A stretch of 64,000 bases of DNA from Cynocephalus volans (lineage: Eukaryota > Chordata > Mammalia > Dermoptera > Cynocephalidae), in NCBI RefSeq assembly GCF_027409185.1, contig NC_084466.1:69174501-69238500 (forward strand), given 5' to 3'. The stretch's first letter is position 1; each line of letters begins with the position of its first letter. The position numbers and the translations under genes are program-made. Below, one piece after another: positions 47,234 to 59,200 of this stretch. The notes beneath the pieces are model-generated. The model was not told the origin of the DNA. It did no database searches and worked only from the letters and a program-made list of their open reading frames with translations.

Positions 47234-49289
47234 GAAGCCATTACCACTCGTCACTTCTCTGCCTCCTTCCACACTGCCCTTGCTTGCACAAGTCACAGCT
47301 GTTATAACTCCTTTGAGTCTTTTCTGCATGATTGCTCTGTGAGGGAGCTTTAAAAAGGGAATTAAATTTGAAATATTCAAATACCTGTTTTATAATTTAT
47401 TGCTGGAAACTGCAGCCACTTACTAAGTTGTACATAATAGGGAACTGTGTGTTGGAAATGAGTAGCAGAAATGAAGCCCTCTCTTTTCCCATCCTGAACA
47501 TGGAAGCTTGGCCTGTAGGTAGGGAGGGAAACATGGTGTTAAGAGGCGGAGGCTCAGGCGCCCATCAAGCCCTACATGGATTCTGAGTTAGGTCTAAGCA
47601 AGTTCAGACGTCATTCGGGGAGCTGAGGTCCTGTCACGTGACATGTACAGTGTGGTCGCTGTGGTCTGTGAGTCTGCACTTCACTCTGGCCATCTCCCTC
47701 CCAGCCCTGCGGTGGCCAAGCCCTCAAGAGGCCACTCAGAGGTCGAAACCACTTGATATCTTGCTGGTGAGACTCACAGTCCAAAACCACAGGTACAGCA
47801 AGGTGTCTACTGCTCTGCCCTTGGCTTTCCCCTCCTCTGTGTGGGTGCTGGAATTTGGAGAAAAGAGTTTAGCAAACCAGTTGTGTGTGTTTTTAATACT
47901 GTGAATGCTTGAGTTTTGCATTAAGTGGCTCCACCATTTTGCAACTTGTAGAGAACTATGTGCTGATGTTGGGATTCTGCCAAGCATTTTATGTAAGTGG
48001 AGGCTTCTTTCCTTAGTAAAGTGAGTGAAAGCTGGCACAGCACTTGGCTTTTCTCCTGTCCAGGTAAACTGTCATAGTTCTTGTTTTACCCTATAGGATT
48101 TGCACTTGACATATATTTTTGCTCTATTATTTAAACATACAGCAGCTCAGACAAATAATGCCAAACATGGCTGTGTTGGAAGAGTGGCAACACTGCATAT
48201 ATCATACACAAACCTGTTCTCTATTTGATAGGATAAAACCAATCATATGCTCTTGGTTCCTGCAAAGGAATCACATTACTGGAGCTTTCACCTTCCTGGA
48301 TGATGTTTCTACAGTAGCAAAAATGGTTTTAGATGAAGTACTTGGAACCTTGTGTCATTTGATACGAGGTCAATCAACGATAATGTATTTCTCATTTGAC
48401 TGAATTGTTGAAAGAATCATACAATCACAAAACTGGAAGGGATCTTCAGACATCTAGAATGTTCCATGCAGAAAACAATTTGGTCATACATGGCAGTCAG
48501 CAATAGCTGAGGTGTAAACAAGAGAATCTAAAAGAATGTTCGTGGAACAATTGTGTTTGAACTTAACCTCCTCATGGCATGAGTGGGAGGTTCAACCTCG
48601 GTGCCTTGAGACAGGAGCTCTCTGGAACCAGGTTTACTCCTCTTATCATAAGCATATTTGACACTTCACTTGGCCCCAGCCCTGTGGTTATGAGCAGGTG
48701 GGTACTACACGAGGAGGCAAGTACTGCAGTTCTTCAGCCTTTAAACTCCTTCCTCCACTTTTCCCCACAGACTACCCGAGTGGCAACATTTAAGTGAAAA
48801 ATCCAGTGGCACTGAAAACGCACCTTGCCCTGTCTGTCTGAAGGCTAGTGGGCCTACAGCATTTCTTCTCTTATGGAACACTGTCTTTTCATCTTCTGAG
48901 ATTCAATTTTTAAGAGGATAATTTATTTTTGCTTAACAATCAATTATTAAGGCTCAAATTTTGGCTTTTAAGCAAAAAAAGATAGCTCTAAACTATGTGT
49001 CACAGTTATTGAACATAAATATTCATTAAATGAGATTCCTTTGGTTTTGCTTTTTCATGGTTTAATTGTATGGAAATTATCTCTTTCACTAAGATTTGTA
49101 TTTTAAAGTGAAAGAGCATTTTGTTAAAACATTCTTTTTTCCTCCTCTCCTTTAAAATAATGTTAAGTTAAATTTTTCCTGTTGTGAAAATGGATATTTA
49201 GCTACTTGATTGGAAAACACAGAAATCAAATCCATTTTGAACACTGAGTTATCCAGATGATCCTTGAGATTCTAGTCTAGGTCAACCAA

Positions 49290-49620
49290 CTAATTTGTTG
49301 AATGCCCACCATACACAAGGCTTTGAACTAGGCCCAGGGGTTACAAGGTCTCTAGGTCTACTCCCAGCTAGACAGAGGCCACACAATGAATACATGGGAT
49401 TGTTTCAATAGGATGTGATTAATATAACGACAGTGGTGTGCTTGGGGTCCCACCCCAGGAGCTGCCCAGAGTGACCCTAACCCAGCAGGTGGGGCAGAAA
49501 GGGCTTCACAAAGGAGACGACTTCTAAGCTGAGAGTTAAGAGATGAGAAGGAGTTGAGTAAGGGGGGGGAAGGAAATGAGTTTACAAGCTGCAGAAACAG
49601 TATAAACAAAGCCCAAGATC
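49290..49620 (-). repeat. L2 3' end fragment
   Basis: Text ttgaatgcccaccatacac, ggcccaggggttacaagg and cttctaagctgagagttaag fits reverse L2. Confidence 0.55.
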
Positions 49621-51787
49621 TGGAATCAGCCTGGTGTGCCCAAGGACCACAAGTGGGTTGGAGCTAGCAGAGCATATCAGGTGACTCAGCTGCGGTCCTG
49701 GAGCCCGGGCTCTTGTCGTTAGACAAGACACTGATGCTCCATGGCCTCAGAACAAGAGGCACACACAGTTCACCATGAAAGGTTTACTTAGGCTCATCCT
49801 GCAGTCAGTGCTAGTATCAGTTTCTCTTTTGGAAATCTCTAGAATGGTTATCTGAAAATGACCCATGGTAACTAATTTTTGACCTTTCTGGGTACACAGC
49901 CTTTCACTGGAGGCTTTGAGGTGGAGCTGGAGACCATCGCATGGCCCTTGGCCTGGAAGAACTTACAGACTAAGGCTCAGCCACTCCGCTTTGAAAATCA
50001 AGACCTTGCACTGAGCAGGAGTATGCATTGCATGAGTGCACTCCTCTTGATCTGAGGAGTGTGCACTGGACTGTGTGCAGGCCAAGTGTTTGGGTGGAGA
50101 AGCAGGCAGCTGCTGTCTTCTGTTCCCTTCTCGGCTTTAGACTGCTTTCACAGTAACATCATTTTAGTACAATGTGTAAATGTGGCAAATCCTTACCACA
50201 GGGCACTTGCCAAGTAGAAGGGAAAGATTTTTCTCAATTCAGGAATAGTAAAAAGGGCTCAGGCAGCCACCGCCCGCCAAGGCAGGCACACAGCACACCA
50301 GGGCTGGGCTTGGCAGCGCCTGTTTCTTGCTATTACATCTTTTGCCTTTTTCTTTCAGGACCCAAGTACTGTATGTCCATAACTGAATTCAGCAACATCT
50401 GTGTTCATGTTTAAACTTCAGCTCACCTTCACAGCCAAGAACCACATACCACCCCTCAGGGGTTTAGTTTGTATTTTTGCCTTTAAACATTACCCTTTCC
50501 ACCAAGAGGCTTATTTAGGTCTAACAATGTCTAAAAATTCAATCTGTCCTATGTTGGAATGGGATCCCTCCCTTGTATTTCCCATGCCTGGGAATTTCTT
50601 AATAGACAGTAGGTAGCCCCTTCTCAGAAACATTAAAAAGGAAATTAAAACAAGTGAGGAATGAATTTGTAGTCATTTTCAAGTTCCCTTCCAGTGCTGT
50701 GATTCTGTGATTCCATGAATCTTGTTTATTATTGGACTGGTCCACGGACTTCACTGAGACAAACGAGAGCACATTGCCATGACTTTGTCTTCTGTCATAT
50801 CAAGTGAATTACTTTCTGGGTTTTGTTATGTAGAGCCTCGTAGGTTTGGTTTTAGAAAAAGATGGTGAAGATGGAAATTAATCATGGTACCATCTCATTA
50901 AAAATAGATACCTCAAAATGTTCACCTTTATGAGCCAAGAGTATCTGACTTTCTTGGGAGAGGAAGTGTTGGGGTTAGTTCAGAGGTTAGATTTAGAATC
51001 TGACCTTGATATTTATGATTCTTTTTTTCTTTCTTAGTTCTCTGGGATGCATGAGAGGGTGAGCTATAACTCACAAAAAGGGAAAATGGTTTGAAAAAAT
51101 TATCTCACTTATATACATTTTTAAGAAATCATTTACATGGATGGCAGCCTGTGTCAGCATACATATGAAGTGGACCAAAACACTTGTGTCACTGTTAACC
51201 ATTGCACTCATATATGTATCTTGTACCATTTGCCATGGTTTTTAAATGACTGTTTTTTCAAGGTACTGTTGTTTTGCAAAAGAAAATCTTTATGTGAAAA
51301 GTGCAAAAACAGTTATAACTGGACAACAGGGAAGGTGCTACCCCACGAGTGCCTGCCTACCCCTTCATTCATAACCAGGGACATGGACTCTTGCATTCTG
51401 CACAGCCAGCAGGCTGCAGCCCTCATCTGGACCTGGCTGCAGTGGTGTGTTACTTCCTGGATATCTTTTTCTTTTTTTGCAATGAGGATGTTCTCCAAGG
51501 GCTCAGGCTGAGAATGTAGTAAGCCTGAAACTGGGCCAGATTTCTCCGGTGTGTCTCTAGCTCTCTGCCATGAGAATCCACTAAGCAGACCAACCAGTCG
51601 AGTGTGATTAGGTGGTAATGAACAAGAAGTTCCTGTGATGTTGACATGTCTGCATCCAGGCCTGCGTTCAAATGCTGCTGAATGTTTCCACTCAGCTCAC
51701 TTTCCCACTGTGCTTCCCTCTAACTGAAGTTACGTGTAGCCATTACCAAGTAAGACTCTGAATGCAGAGTTGCCTCCAGGACTTAAA

Positions 51788-51793
51788 ATAAAT
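51788..51793 (+). promoter_or_regulatory. WDFY2: Candidate WDFY2 polyadenylation signal (AATAAA)
   Basis: It is the first canonical hexamer after the WDFY2 stop, followed within 30-40 bases by a GT-containing stretch (cagttgtggtc). A second AATAAA at 52561-52566 is the alternative and would bring the gene end to within about 0.4 kb of DHRS12. Confidence 0.45.
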
Positions 51794-51810
51794 CTCTGTG
51801 AAAGCCATCC

Positions 51811-52949
51811 TGCAGTTGTGGTCCCATCATTACCGTTCCATGTGACCAGACCATGTACACCCTGATAACTCTGTTGTTACCCTGTGAGTTCTGTCCAGTT
51901 GGGGCGGGGGGGGCGGGGGAAGTTTCCAGACCCCTCCTGCACCTGGCTGTCTAGACCTCAAGGACAAGGCTGAGCTGCCATTCACCACAAACTAAGCATG
52001 GCACATGGGCTGGGGCCATGTAGTCCTTTTTACTTTGTTTTTACCAAACGAGAAAGAGGAGTTCAGGGCAAATGCAACCAGGGAGAGCCTCTTTCAAAAT
52101 CCATGAGATCCATTTTATGGAGAAGGAAAATGGATGCAAAGAAATCAAGTGACCTGCACGATGTGGAATAGCTGTGAGTAGGGTGGCTGGGTGCCAGGCT
52201 CGCCAAGGCTGCCGTCCCAGTGCTGCCCGCACAGCCTTGCCCATGCCCAGCCCTGCAGAGGCCCATCTTCCTCCTGCAGAAAAGGAGCAGAGCAGTCAGA
52301 TGCAGCCCGTGCTTGCTGAATAGCGCCTCCTTTTGTCAGGCAGACACTGACCTTACAGGCAGGCACACCCTGAAAAGTCCCTTCCTTGGGGTCCATGGCT
52401 GGCTCAAGCACCACCATGGAGCTGCACCTATCAGGGTTTTCATCTGCTGTGGTGGGCGAATTATGTCTATTTTGCCTTGAACACCAAGAATGATGTAAAT
52501 GTATTCTAAAATCTGTTTATTGGTTTTATCACAACTATTCTTGGAATCACTAAGAGGTAAAATAAATGTAATTTAGAGGTTTTATCAAAGTGTAGCACCA
52601 GAATGCCAGGTGAATTATGAAAGGCACTCCCAATCTTAAGCAAATGTAAACTAGGCCTCATTTAAATCGTCTATGTGAATATGCACTGTCTGTGCTTTGC
52701 TGTTCTGTGCTCCTGGGGCAGAGGCAGTGTACAGCCCTCTCCGGGGCACAGGCACAGCGGTCAGCCTCAGACACTGAGGAGCCAAGAAAGGCGCGGAGAA
52801 GGGAGAGCCCACATTTGCTCTTCCTCCCACCCTGTCTCCCCTCAGACCGACAGTGTTGGCTAATCTTAGAGTTTTTAGAAAAAAACAATCTCAGATAAAT
52901 GAGAGTTAAACAAGAAAAGAAGCTGCTGCAGAAGATCAAGTTAGCCTGT
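51811..52949. other. Gap between convergent WDFY2 and DHRS12 ends
   Basis: About 1.1 kb between the two predicted cleavage sites. It holds the G-rich run (51901-51920) and a second AATAAA on + (52561). I see no exon. Confidence 0.45.
51901..51920 (+). promoter_or_regulatory. G-rich run between convergent gene ends
   Basis: Runs of 4, 8 and 5 G separated by single C could form a G-quadruplex. It lies about 110 bp past the candidate WDFY2 poly(A) signal. Such G-rich (MAZ-like) elements are known to slow polymerase and aid 3' end formation; that role here is inference. Confidence 0.4.
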
Positions 52950-53128
52950 TCACAAGGCCCAAAATTATTTATTTTAAAATAAAAGTTTCCATTCCTCATA
53001 GATGTGTCGTTGCTACAGCAGCATCTCCAGGGAGAAGTTGGGGAGTCTGTTCACTGGCCCCCAGTTCACACCTTCTCACGTTTTCTAAGGCTAAGGTGAG
53101 TCTGGCCCCGGGTTGGGTCTGGCCTGGC
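52950..53128 (-). other. DHRS12: DHRS12 3' untranslated region with poly(A) signal
   Basis: On the - strand an AATAAA lies at 52973-52968, about 155 bases after the stop, followed by a T/G-rich stretch (ttgtgaac). This gives a short 3' UTR of about 180 bases. Confidence 0.6.
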
Positions 53129-53238
53129 CTATTTAAATCTCTGAGCCAGCTGCTCCAGGATTTCAATGAGCTTTTCCTCTTCCGCCGGTGAGGAGGATGT
53201 TCTGGCAAGAGGCAAGTGCCTAGAAACTGGTTTCCGAT
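53129..53238 (-). CDS. DHRS12: DHRS12 last coding exon
   Basis: It encodes (D)RKPVSRHLPLARTSSSPAEE then EKLIEILEQLAQRFK and stops at TAG (53131-53129). The charged tail with EEEKLIEILEQL is predicted helical and typical of DHRS12. The acceptor is cttctag, preceded by pyrimidines. Confidence 0.96.
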
Positions 53239-56200
53239 CTAGAAGCGAGAGGCAACCACAAAGACGTGTGAGCTGCTGCAGCATGGACTGGCCTCGGGCC
53301 CTTTTGCTGCTCAGGTCCCCGTCAGTCACTTAACTGACACCTGCTGGGGAGGTGGCAGAGGGGCCCATGTGGGAGTTGGACATGGTCCCTGCCCTCAGAG
53401 GTCCCAGGGGCCTCTGATAGGCACCTGGGGCCAGTCCTGTGACGCTGCAGAAGGCAGTCATAACGCACAAGAGAGAAGATAGAGCCGAGTTCTGATGGAT
53501 TCAGACGTCCTTCAGGCAAGGGTCAGGACTGGGTGGGAGTTTGGGAAACGGCAGGTGGCAGCCAGGGCTGGGTGGGGACACGTGTGGGCAGTGAGTGGGA
53601 GCAGGCACCACCACTCTCCTGGCCACCCCAGGGATCACCAGCACTTCACAGCAGCTCAGGCAAGGGTGGTTGGCATCAAGGGTGAGTAGAGAGCAGCAGG
53701 GAGAAGAGCCCAGCTTCCCCTGAGGCCAAGGGTCCCTTCTGATGACATCTACTCTCACGCCTGCCTCCTCCCTCGAGCTTGCACCATTAGAAGTCTACTG
53801 AGCTAGGAACACACCCGGAGGGACGATTGCTCCCAGAGACAGAGAAGCAGAGTCACAGGTCCTCCTTCACACTGCTGTCCTGGGGCGCCCCCACACCCCG
53901 GGACTCATAAGCTTCTGAGACAGCCTTTCATCCCAAGATGAGAGTCACCCCGACCCTGTCCCCACAGGCCCTTACTGACAGGGTTATCACCAGACCCACC
54001 AAGTTCATAAAGATAAAGGGAAAAGGGGTGGGGGGCAGAGTCAGGGGTGAAGCTCTTCCCAGAACTAACCCCGACAGGCAAAGGAGTCATCTCCTCAACC
54101 AAGCCCTGGCATGATCACAGGGAGAGGGGACAATCCCATCCCCGGGTTTCACGGAGGGGAGGGTGCACCACGAAGGCCGAGCTGCTGCCCCAGCCCTGTG
54201 GCACAGCCAGGGAGGACGTCACCTTGAAAGAAGAGGCCGCTGGGGTGCGCGGCCGCCGCAGGGGAGACGGCGAGCCACAGCACGGTGTCCGCACCCTGGG
54301 CCGCAGAGCGCAGTCTGTCCCCGAGCCTGGCGTGGAACCCCGGCATGGACAGCCTCACAGCTGGGAGAAAAGGGCAGGGTGATTAGGACAGCATTCTCGA
54401 GTGAAGGGACTTCGTGTGCTTGGCTTCTTAATACCAACAATGTAACAGAAAATAAAATGGGATCAGAAACTGCTCTCTTTCTACTTGAAAATAACATTTA
54501 TCCAAGCTGTTCTGAACCGATTCCAAAGAACCTTGTTATAAAGCCCTGGGGTATCGGCTGGTGGAAAGTGCTGTCCACCAGGGCCTGGGAGCGTGTCGGG
54601 TCCCCGTGTCCTGGGCTCCGGGGGTCAGCACCCCTCACGGCCCATCCCTGAGAGCAGAATGGGTCGCAGAGCCCTTCTAAGGAGCACGCCCTCGCCTCCG
54701 CCACCTGCTGAGCTCTCAAGAGGCCCCACCCTCTCTGCGGACCCTGGCTGTTGGCTTCTTGGACTGCTTGAGTATTTTCATCTTTTTTAGGGAGAAGTTT
54801 AGGAAGGGAAAGAATTCTTTCAGTTCCCCTGCCAAGTTCCTTGGCCTCTTCCGCCCTCGGCGCCCCTGCGCCCCAGGGCCACGTAGTGGCGCTTCTCCCC
54901 CGGCCCCGACCACAGGTGGCGCCTGCTGGGCCGCGGCTCCCCAGCCGGTGGACGCGGCCCTGCTCTGCCTGCAGGCTACACCCCATGGCCGCAGGCTTCG
55001 GGGAACACAGCGTCTCTAAAGTGAACACGCTGGGCAACAAAACAGTTCTCACCAAGCCAAGGAAAGAAAACAACCTTTAAGCGCCTTATTGAGATCACAG
55101 AATTTTAGAGATAGAAAGGATCATCTCATCTAAGGCCCTCATTTCTTTTAATTAAAAAGTAAACTTTTTCTTTTTACAGAAGCAATACTTGTTTGTTAAA
55201 GTATTAATTAGGAAAAATTAATTCCTTATTAAAGGAAAAATTAGGATATACCAATTAGCAAAAAGAAGGAACTTGACACCTTCTGCCATACCACTCGGAG
55301 AAGAAACTGTCCACGTGCTCAGGCCCCATCCTGGGCCTCTGTGGCCACAGATGGGTCTCTGCACCTGAGGCCTGGCCATTACTCTGTAACCTGTGGACAG
55401 CAGATGGTGAACTGCACCTTAGCCCAGATGTTAAATCCAGGTACTGGACAGATTTTGTAAACACACGAGTTGGTGTTGGAGTTGTCAGGAGGGTGTTAAT
55501 GGACGTAGAAGAGGCTGGGGGCTCTCCACTGCCTGCCACAGCACCCTGCACAAGCAGGGCCGAGCACGTCTCCCATGAGGAAGTGAGAAGAATCAAGAAG
55601 CCACTCTCTCCAAACACCCAGCCCGAGTCTCCCCTGGTGCACTTTGCTGAGCACATCCTTTTGCATTCACAACAGGACACTGCAGAGACCTGCCCAGCAC
55701 AGGGCTGATTTCTGCCACGTCTCCAACCCCACTCCCCACGGGACACTACACAGTACCAACGTGCACCTCTCTCTGTAGGGGTGCGGCTGTAACAAAAACG
55801 AGATCCTAAGGCATGTACTATTTTGGAATCTGGTATCTTTTATTTACTGATATAGTGCAGACGGCTTTCTATTTCCATAGACATTTATCGACAGAGTTTT
55901 TAGGACTGAACAGGTTACTTTTGGACAGGTGTTCAATAATTTATTAACTTCATCTCCTATCACCAGTGCTGTGATAAGCAACCTGGTTTCCCATATCTTT
56001 GATGATTTCTTAGGATGGATTTCAAGGATGTATACACAAATGTTAAGGCTTCTAATAAATAATGGTTTTCAGAAAGGTCGTGCCAGCATTGTATGAGAAC
56101 CCGCTTCCCAAAAGGCTGTGGCAGCACCTGCTAGAAGGTCTTAACCTCTCTGTGCCTCAGTTTGACAGTAAATAGCAGTGCCCACCTCACAGGGGCTGTG

Positions 56201-59200
56201 AGGACACATGAGTTAACATACAGACAGCACGGAGACCTGCACTTGACACCTCAGGTGCACCATGGGATGTTTGCTGTGGCTGCTGCTGGGTTTAGTTTCC
56301 TTGTTTGAGGAGGAGGAAAGAGCTGCAGGGAGTCCAGGTGAGCTGCCTGAGGTCAGTTGATGGGCAGATCCGGAATAGGGCTCTGCTCTCCTTCACTGCT
56401 GCTCAAAGAGGCTTCCAGATAATTCCAGCTGCCTCCTTAGTGATTATCACTTACCTTCGTGCACTCATAATTTCCAGAAGCCTGGGAGTGATGAGGTGGC
56501 TTGGGCCAGTCCCCAGGCCCCGAATCCTCTCCCGTTGACTTCCCTCAGCCCCTGTTCATTCCTCTCTAGCACGGGGATGACATGGTCACCAGCTCCATCT
56601 CTCACCAGGACACTGCTGTAATTAGGCGGGCACCCCACCCCCACCCCGGCACCATTCCTTCCCCTGGCTTTGCACCAGGCAAGCTGGAAACAAAAGCTCT
56701 GCCTCTGAGGATGAGGCTTCTCCCTCTCTAGTCCTGACATGCCCTCACTGAAATGGAAATGAAGTGACTCCTTAGTCCTCATTACACTGGTTTTAGGTCA
56801 TTCCTGGGGAGACTCAGTCCTGCGGCTGCTCAGATATTTTTAGATGAAACATAAGCTACCCGGCAATTAAAGGCGATGACTTACCTGGAGTGTCGACCCA
56901 GCCAGGATGCACTGAAGAGAAGTGGATGGCCGGGTGCATCTGAGCCCACCGCTCTGTCAGAACCACCTGCTGCCTCTGCACAGGAGTTGGGGGACAGGGA
57001 GAGGGAGGGCACCTTAGGGGCACACGGGTCATGCCCCTTCCCAGCCTGTCCTGGGCCCTGTGATGCATGTGGCCCCCTGATTTCACCTTCCTCTGCAGAG
57101 GGTCTTTACCCACAGGTGTGATAAGGACTGGCACCAGGTCCTGTCCCCTCCGTAGAGATGAGAACGAGCAGGGAACAGCGGGCCCCATGCCCCCCATGAA
57201 GTGAACTCCCCTCCGCACACAGGTCTCCCTCCTTCACGGTCACTGTGTAGCTCTGTTCCCTGCTGCTCAGTGAGGGCAGGGCAGTGTCTGCCCCATGCAT
57301 TGCTGTACCTCTGGTCCCTGGCATAGGCCAGCATGGACAGGGTGTTCAGTGAGGACAGGAATTAACTCCCGCCTTAGACAGAACATAGCAAACATACCAG
57401 AAATGCTTAGAGAACACGTCAGTTCTAGACGATGAAAATCACTCAGTACTCCCCACCCCCTGAAATCAAACCTCACTGCGTTCAGGCTACTGCCCAGTCC
57501 CGGGGCAGTTTGATCATGCTTTGCAAAGAATTCCATCTCTGGGCCTCATTTGTGACAAGGGACTGGTTGATTCCCCTGTCCTCTGGAAAAACTGTAAAGC
57601 AGTATGGCTCTTTCAAATCCTCCATCAAGATTTGGAGTCATGAGAAGTAATCACCAGGGTGTGGTCTGGGGGCCATGAGCAAAAGTGGGTCACGTGGGGC
57701 AGAGGTGGGGGTGGGAGGGCACCAGGCAGGCTCCCTTCAGAAGGCACACACAGCACCAGCAGGGAAAGCCGACAGTGCTGGCAGCTTCATGAACGCCACG
57801 GGTGCTGCACCAGGTGAATTTAAGGGCAAGAACCACAAACGTTGAAGTTACCTATACCAGGCTTTTAAACATAGCTGTAATCTGCTGAGCTGTGGCAGCA
57901 CGACTCTACCTTCTGTTAAGAACAGGCATGGCGTCTGGACTCTTGCCCTTTCAGTTCTCTATAATCGAACGTGCACGCCCTTCAAAGTGAGCCCCGGGAA
58001 GCCAGAGTCGTTCTCGTGGCGTCTGTCTAGCCTGAGTGCTGGGCTGCCCAGAGGAGGGAGCTGTGCAGGGCACTGGGCAGGAGTGTGCGGGCTCCTGTTC
58101 CAGTGGCCACCAGCCTTCACCATTTTCTATGTGGATCTAAGAAACACCAAGAGGAGTGGCAGCCTTTGTGGCTTCTCCCAGGCCCCTGCTCAAGGCCCAC
58201 CCCTAATCTGAGCAGAGCTACGCATGGTTCCTGATGGAGAAGAGGGTTTCCTCTTGGCCAGGGAACATTTTCAGATCCTGCTGGGAACTGCTACTATCAA
58301 TGTTCATCCCAGAGTAAGACTTCCTTGGAAAAGAGCCCATGTGTCACATTAATAAGATGCAGTCTTGGGAAAACCACTTCACTTACCTTGTTTTGTGCAT
58401 AGACCATAGTTCCATTAAATGCTGCCCTTTCTGACTGCAGATCACTGGTGTTCAATTTCTGAACCAACATTCCTCCTGAAGAGACTGTTATCTGCAATAA
58501 TGTCATAGAGATTTACAGATTTACAAACAAAAGTTTGTACCACCCTACCATTCTTCCCTACCCGTGGAGCAGTGTATCAGTTTTCTTGTTGCTGTTGTGA
58601 CAAGTGATCACAAACTTAGTGGCTTCAAACAACACCAATATATCCTCTTATAGTAGTGGAAGTCAGAAGTCTGACATGGGGCTTCTGGGGCTAAAATCCA
58701 GGTGTCGGCAGAGCTGTGTTCTCTGCAGATTCTGGAGGAGGATCCATTCCTTGCCTTCTCCAGTTTCCAGAGGCCACGGCACTCCTTGGCTCCTGGCCAC
58801 ATCACTCTGACCTCTGCCTCCATTGTCCCATCTCCTTCTCTGACCCTGGCCCTCCTTCCTGCCTCTTATTAGGCCCCTTGTGATTACATTGGGTCCACAG
58901 GGATATTCCAGGACGTTCTCCCCATCTCAAGACCCTTAGACATACAGGTCCCCGGGATTAGGGCATGGACATCTTCGGGGGAGGAGTGTCATTAAACGGT
59001 TCCCTCCAGCAGAGAGTAGGCAGCTGTAGTGGACTGAATTAAGTCCCCCAAAACTCACTGAAAAGTGAATTGTATTCCAAGTTTTATATATGAGGAACTC
59101 AGCCCCCACTGTGACTGTTAAGAGGGTGGGAAATCCTATTATGGTCATTGAAAGGTGGAGCCTTGAAGAGGTGGTTGGATTGCAGGACCCTGCAGTAGTG

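Larger units (their letters stand above)
45330..51810 (+). other. WDFY2: WDFY2 3' untranslated region, probable extent
   Basis: After the stop codon I see no further exon. The first AATAAA on this strand is at 51788, so the 3' UTR may run about 6.4 kb. ATTAAA variants (for example near 46255 and 47362) could give shorter forms. The stretch contains a palindromic mariner-like element (45822-45901), a CA repeat (47213-47233) and an old L2 piece (49290-49620); most of the rest, including 46000-49280 and 49620-51780, is non-repetitive and I recognise nothing else in it. Confidence 0.5.

Noticed and set aside
46886..47380. 164-codon open frame on the - strand opposite the WDFY2 3' UTR
   Set aside because: Low-complexity content, no recognised family, and it crosses a CA repeat; it looks like a chance frame.
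54163..54651. 162-codon open frame on + over a DHRS12 exon
   Set aside because: It is the antisense shadow of the CpG-rich 54223-54360 exon.
54498..55073. 191-codon open frame on the - strand inside a DHRS12 intron
   Set aside because: It lies in GC-rich, stop-poor sequence, has no recognisable domain, overlaps other long frames on both strands, and the DHRS12 exons splice around it with matching phases.
55255..55746. 163-codon open frame on the - strand in a DHRS12 intron
   Set aside because: No recognisable domain, begins in L1M 3' UTR sequence, and is not needed for the DHRS12 frame.
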